Source of the DNA: an uncultured Lactobacillus sp.
Lineage (GTDB): Bacteria > Bacillota > Bacilli > Lactobacillales > Lactobacillaceae
Assembly: GCA_937916845.1 (NCBI GenBank)
Contig: CALFSK010000049.1
Span: 15,929-79,928, forward strand
Length of the DNA: 64,000 bases
Direction: 5' to 3'
Below the pieces are notes generated by a model. The model saw nothing but the letters and a program-made list of their open reading frames with translations, made no database searches and was not told the DNA's origin. This document shows positions 60,975 to 64,000 of the stretch, one piece after another; within the stretch, counting starts at the first letter, position 1; every line of letters starts with the position of its first letter. The position numbers were made by a program, and so were the translations under genes.

Positions 60975-62981
60975 GTGCAAACTGTCTTTTTAGTCCTACT
61001 ACTTATCGCTGCAGTTGTTGCAGCTAACGCCGTTTATGCCCGTTTTAACCTGGTTCCAGTTGCCTTTTTACAAATTGGTGCGGGCTTATTACTATCTTTA
61101 ATTCCACTTTATCAAAACTTTGAATTGGAACCCGAAATCTTTCTTTTCGTCATCATTTCAGTTCTCATGTTTAACGATGGTCAAAATACCAGTATCCGTA
61201 AGCTCAGCCGTAATTTTGGCACGACCTTATCCCTGGCAGTCGTGTTAGCGATGGTGACCATCCTCATCGTTGGGGGCACGACCCATCTATTGGTCCCACA
61301 ATTTTCACTAGCGCTGGCACTCGCGCTTGGTGCAATCATTACGCCGACCGACGCCGTTGCTGTTTCGTCAATTACGACTAAGGTTGCCGTTCCAGGCCGG
61401 GTGATGGATACCTTGGAAAACGAATCACTCTTCAACGACGCATCCGGCATCGTTGCGTTTAACTTGGCCATCGCATCGTTAATTACCGGTCAATTTTCCG
61501 TGTGGCACGGAATCGGTAACTTTTTCTACGTCTTTGTCGGCGGAATTTTAGTCGGTTTACTGCTTGGCTACGTCATTGTGGCGGGACGAATCATGCTCAT
61601 CAATATGCGTGTTGATACACCTTCCGTAATCGTGCCCTACACACTACTGACCCCCTTCGTCGTTTACTTTTTAGCTGAAGGCATTGGTGTTTCTGGCATT
61701 CTAGCGGTCGTCGCCACTGGATTGATTCACGGGATTCAGTCCGAACGGTTACGTTTAACGACTTCCCGGTTACAGATTGTCATGACCACAACTTGGTCGA
61801 TCGTAGCCAGTATCTTGAACGGAATCGTCTTCGTCCTGTTAGGTGTCTCGTTACCAAGCGTGATCAGTCACCTACAACAACGTGACACCGGTTCCGTTAC
61901 GGTCTTGATTGGCCTCGGAATCTTGCTCTACGTTTTAATGACCTTCGTTCGCTTCTTGTGGCTGCGGTTTGACCTAGCTAGGATTCGGGCATGGAGTGAT
62001 CACGAAAAGACGCGCAATGCCTTTGTAGTGGCTCTAAGTGGTGTCCATGGAACCATTACACTAGCCATGGCCTTTTCACTCCCCCTGACCTTAAACGGGG
62101 CCGCCTTTCCTTACCGCAACGATATTATTTTCATAGCGGCAGTTGTCATCCTGACGAGCTTGTTGGTGCCAACGATTTGGTTGCCACTGACCTTACCAAA
62201 ACAAGTTGAAAAAGTGACTGAAGCTGAACTAGCAACGGCTAAGTCAGAAATGGTCGCCGACGCCATCACAATGCTACAAAACAGTCATAGCGATAACCCG
62301 ACAACCAGCCAAGTCACCATGATTTTAGAGGGACAACGGGCCTTAGACGGACGCCCCAAACGTTCACAGCTTACTGAATTATTTGATCAGGCCTATACGA
62401 TTGAACAGCAGACCATTGATCAAATGATCGCACGGGGTGAATTGTCAGATGAATTGGGCGAACGCTACATGCAATTTGCTAGTAACACTCGGATGCATAA
62501 CCAACGAACTTTTTGGCAACGATTTGGTTTCTTCTTTAAATTCATGATTGTTGGTAAATGGTCGCGAAGTCACAAAGCCCGCGCACGCCGCAAGGAACTT
62601 CGTAAGTACAAACCGCAAGCTGGCGAGACCCGTGAACAGTTGACTGCTCGTAAGCTAGAGATGTGGACGCAGTTGCAAACGGTTGAACAACAACCCTACA
62701 CGGCGGTCCGTCAATTTCTGACGAGTCACGCGACCCCGGACAACCAGCAAGCCATTGGGATTGTTCGCCGGGCCTACGATGAACGCCACCGTCGCCTATC
62801 TGGAAATCGGGATTCTCAGAAAAATCAAAATGAGCTGTTGATTGAAGCGTTCCAATTAGAGTACAACTTTATTCAAAGCCAAATCAGCACCAAAAAATAC
62901 AGTGCTGAATTAGGAAACCAACTCTACGAACAAATTTCAACCGACCAACTTGTGTATTTACAATCCGTCAACGCAGATTGA
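60975..62981 (+). CDS. CPA1-type sodium/proton antiporter (long form)
   Basis: A 668-residue antiporter. About 12 to 13 membrane segments occupy residues 1-410, including MFNDGQNTS, ITPTDAVAVSSI and LENESLFNDASGIVAFNLA with the ion-binding acids. A long charged cytoplasmic tail of about 250 residues (many Gln, Arg, Glu) follows, as in NhaP/NhaK relatives. The start is a GTG with GAGGGGGAA upstream. It is a paralogue of the antiporter at 53.9 kb. Confidence 0.9.
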   Translation: MQTVFLVLLLIAAVVAANAVYARFNLVPVAFLQIGAGLLLSLIPLYQNFELEPEIFLFVIISVLMFNDGQNTSIRKLSRNFGTTLSLAVVLAMVTILIVGGTTHLLVPQFSLALALALGAIITPTDAVAVSSITTKVAVPGRVMDTLENESLFNDASGIVAFNLAIASLITGQFSVWHGIGNFFYVFVGGILVGLLLGYVIVAGRIMLINMRVDTPSVIVPYTLLTPFVVYFLAEGIGVSGILAVVATGLIHGIQSERLRLTTSRLQIVMTTTWSIVASILNGIVFVLLGVSLPSVISHLQQRDTGSVTVLIGLGILLYVLMTFVRFLWLRFDLARIRAWSDHEKTRNAFVVALSGVHGTITLAMAFSLPLTLNGAAFPYRNDIIFIAAVVILTSLLVPTIWLPLTLPKQVEKVTEAELATAKSEMVADAITMLQNSHSDNPTTSQVTMILEGQRALDGRPKRSQLTELFDQAYTIEQQTIDQMIARGELSDELGERYMQFASNTRMHNQRTFWQRFGFFFKFMIVGKWSRSHKARARRKELRKYKPQAGETREQLTARKLEMWTQLQTVEQQPYTAVRQFLTSHATPDNQQAIGIVRRAYDERHRRLSGNRDSQKNQNELLIEAFQLEYNFIQSQISTKKYSAELGNQLYEQISTDQLVYLQSVNAD

Positions 62982-62987
62982 TTTTGC

Positions 62988-63023
62988 TTAACCATCCGTC
63001 AAACCGGCGGATGGTTTTTGTTT
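62988..63023 (+). terminator. Terminator of the long antiporter gene
   Basis: AACCATCCG pairs with CGGATGGTT, followed by TTTTGTTTT. Confidence 0.8.
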
Positions 63024-63024
63024 T

Positions 63025-63083
63025 AAAAAAATAAAGTGCCCCATAATTGTTAGAATTGCTTGTCTAACAATTATGGGGCACTT
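63025..63083 (-). terminator. Terminator of the LPQTDE protein gene
   Basis: On the minus strand, AAGTGCCCCATAATTGTTAG pairs with CTAACAATTATGGGGCACTT and is followed by TATTTTTTT, a very stable 20-pair stem. Confidence 0.9.
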
Positions 63084-63108
63084 CAATCCCTAATGGACTG
63101 TTTTTGAA

Positions 63109-64000
63109 CTAAGCGCGTTGGCGCCGAATTCCAAACCAGCCAGCTAATGAGAACATTAGCCAACCAATTACCATTAACCAAACTGATTCAGATTCATCAG
63201 TTTGTGGCAATGTTTGCGCAGCTTTATGTGGCGTTGTTTTAGGCGTCACGTTTATCTGGGCCGCCGCTGGCGTGACTGAAACAGTCACTGCGGTTGGTTT
63301 CATAGGTGTTTTTGGTTCTTCCGGTGTCGTCGGAATTACCGGCTTCGTTGGCGTCTTCGGTTCTTCCGGTGTTGTCGGAATTACCGGTTTCGTCGGCGTC
63401 TTTGGCTCTTCCGGTGTTGTTGGAATTACCGGTTTCGTCGGCGTCTTTGGCTCTTCCGGTGTTGTTGGAATTACCGGTTTCGTCGGCGTCTTTGGTTCTT
63501 CCGGTGTTGTTGGAATTACCGGTTTCGTCGGTGTTGTCGGGATTACCGTGTTCGCTACCGTTTGCGTCTGGTTAGCCACTTCAGCGGAAATCACAATTGC
63601 TTGTGGCTTCGTACTGATTTGGTAACCAGCAGGTGCAGTTGTTTCAACTAAGGTATATGTGCCTAAGGCTAAATCCTTAAAGATGAGTTGGCCGTTGACA
63701 TCGGTTGTACCCGTTACCACGTTACCTGACGCATCCTTTAATTCAAAGATCGCACCAGCTAACTTGGCGCCAGTCACACGATCAACTTTGGTAATGGTTA
63801 ATTGGCCCTTAATTGCATCATCCGCAACTGTTTGTTCCTGGTTAGCTTGTTCAGCGGAGATCTCAATTTCTTGTGATTTTGCACTAAGTTGATAACCAGC
63901 AGGCGCAGACGTTTCAACTAAGGTGTACGTCCCTAAAACCAAATCTGGTAGCGTCAAGAATCTTGTGTAAATGAAATGCCTTCGTACATATAATATGTAT
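63109..64000 (-). CDS. Cna-B domain cell-wall protein with LPQTDE sorting signal, partial
   Basis: The C-terminal 280 or so residues of a sortase substrate. It contains the end of one Cna-B repeat (LPDLVLGTYTLVETSAPAGY), a full one (KVDRVTGAKLAGAIFELKD ... LALGTYTLVETTAPAGY), a stalk of about five TPEEPKTPTKPVIP units (42-base repeats), then LPQTDESES, a hydrophobic segment and RRQRA. Upstream of LTLPD the frame stays open to the edge, but the sequence (RHFIYTRFL) no longer resembles a Cna-B repeat, where an NGQ-type strand is expected. The gene may therefore be interrupted, or may join other sequence, near 63957. Confidence 0.78.
   Translation of the reverse strand, partial: YILYVRRHFIYTRFLTLPDLVLGTYTLVETSAPAGYQLSAKSQEIEISAEQANQEQTVADDAIKGQLTITKVDRVTGAKLAGAIFELKDASGNVVTGTTDVNGQLIFKDLALGTYTLVETTAPAGYQISTKPQAIVISAEVANQTQTVANTVIPTTPTKPVIPTTPEEPKTPTKPVIPTTPEEPKTPTKPVIPTTPEEPKTPTKPVIPTTPEEPKTPTKPVIPTTPEEPKTPMKPTAVTVSVTPAAAQINVTPKTTPHKAAQTLPQTDESESVWLMVIGWLMFSLAGWFGIRRQRA
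63310..63530 (-). repeat. 42-bp tandem repeat encoding a proline-rich stalk
   Basis: About five copies of a 42-base unit encoding TPEEPKTPTKPVIP in the wall-spanning region. The units are nearly identical, so copy number is probably unstable and assembly here deserves care. Confidence 0.82.

Noticed and set aside
63272..63625. Plus-strand frames opposite the LPQTDE protein gene
   Set aside because: Antisense shadows of the 42-base stalk repeats.

Overview
The window looks like chromosomal DNA of a lactic acid bacterium of the Lactiplantibacillus plantarum group. The supporting observations are about mid-40s %GC judged by eye, two cell-wall proteins ending in LPQTxE sorting signals (a variant typical of that group), T-box-controlled methionine and histidine operons, a TerC-type protein and many two- to four-gene operons with AGGAGG-like ribosome sites. 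No phage, tRNA or rRNA gene, CRISPR array or complete insertion sequence was seen. Species assignment is inference.

Layout. 1-3.5 kb: a partial DegV gene, then metA-hom (minus strand) behind a Met T-box. 3.6-8.1 kb: structured repeats, an ABC transporter operon of the TrpX type behind a long structured leader with an intrinsic terminator, and more repeats. 8.2-12.5 kb: NADH oxidase with a PerR-box-like operator, a beta-hydroxyacid dehydrogenase, TerC, a small membrane protein and a sugar acetyltransferase. 12.5-21.2 kb: the complete histidine pathway, hisZGDBHAFIEC behind a His T-box, plus a PHP-type histidinol phosphatase. 21.4-23.8 kb: a PNAG-type exopolysaccharide operon (deacetylase, IcaD/PgaD-like, GT2 synthase) without an icaC-like gene. 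24.1-27.7 kb: VanZ-RDD protein, CorA-like transporter, aldose epimerase. 27.8-34.4 kb: an unusual catabolic operon (FAD oxidoreductase, carrier, HyuA-like protein, ImmA-like zincin) with a consensus cre site and a divergent RpiR-type regulator. 34.5-37.5 kb: ROK fructokinase, asd and a small protein. 37.7-49.8 kb: envelope genes (MMPL exporter, Cna-B/LPQTxE protein, LTA synthase-like enzyme, membrane GDPD, DUF915-type hydrolase) with a GNAT gene and a ferredoxin/flavodoxin reductase. 50-63 kb: PPK2, nucleoside hydrolase, RNase HI, two CPA1 antiporters, a divergent MFS/MarR pair, HAD-LacI operon and a Gfo/Idh oxidoreductase. The window ends inside a second LPQTxE protein whose reading frame looks disrupted about 43 bases from the edge.

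The most interesting material is non-coding. Two families of roughly 170-190-base elements (here called A and B) each fold on paper into a long closing stem with three hairpins. Copies differ mainly by compensatory changes in the stems and keep identical loops. A and B occur as an ordered composite D-A-linker-B at several intergenic places, with deleted and recombined derivatives. A third family (C, three copies) sits at or near gene 3' ends and in one case supplies the last codons and stop of a MarR gene. All structures were derived by hand and need covariance modelling.

Functionally, metA, hom and asd belong to the aspartate-family amino-acid pathway; the his genes form a complete histidine pathway; LTA synthase, GDPD, MMPL, PNAG and LPQTxE genes concern the cell envelope; Nox and possibly TerC point to oxygen and manganese physiology.
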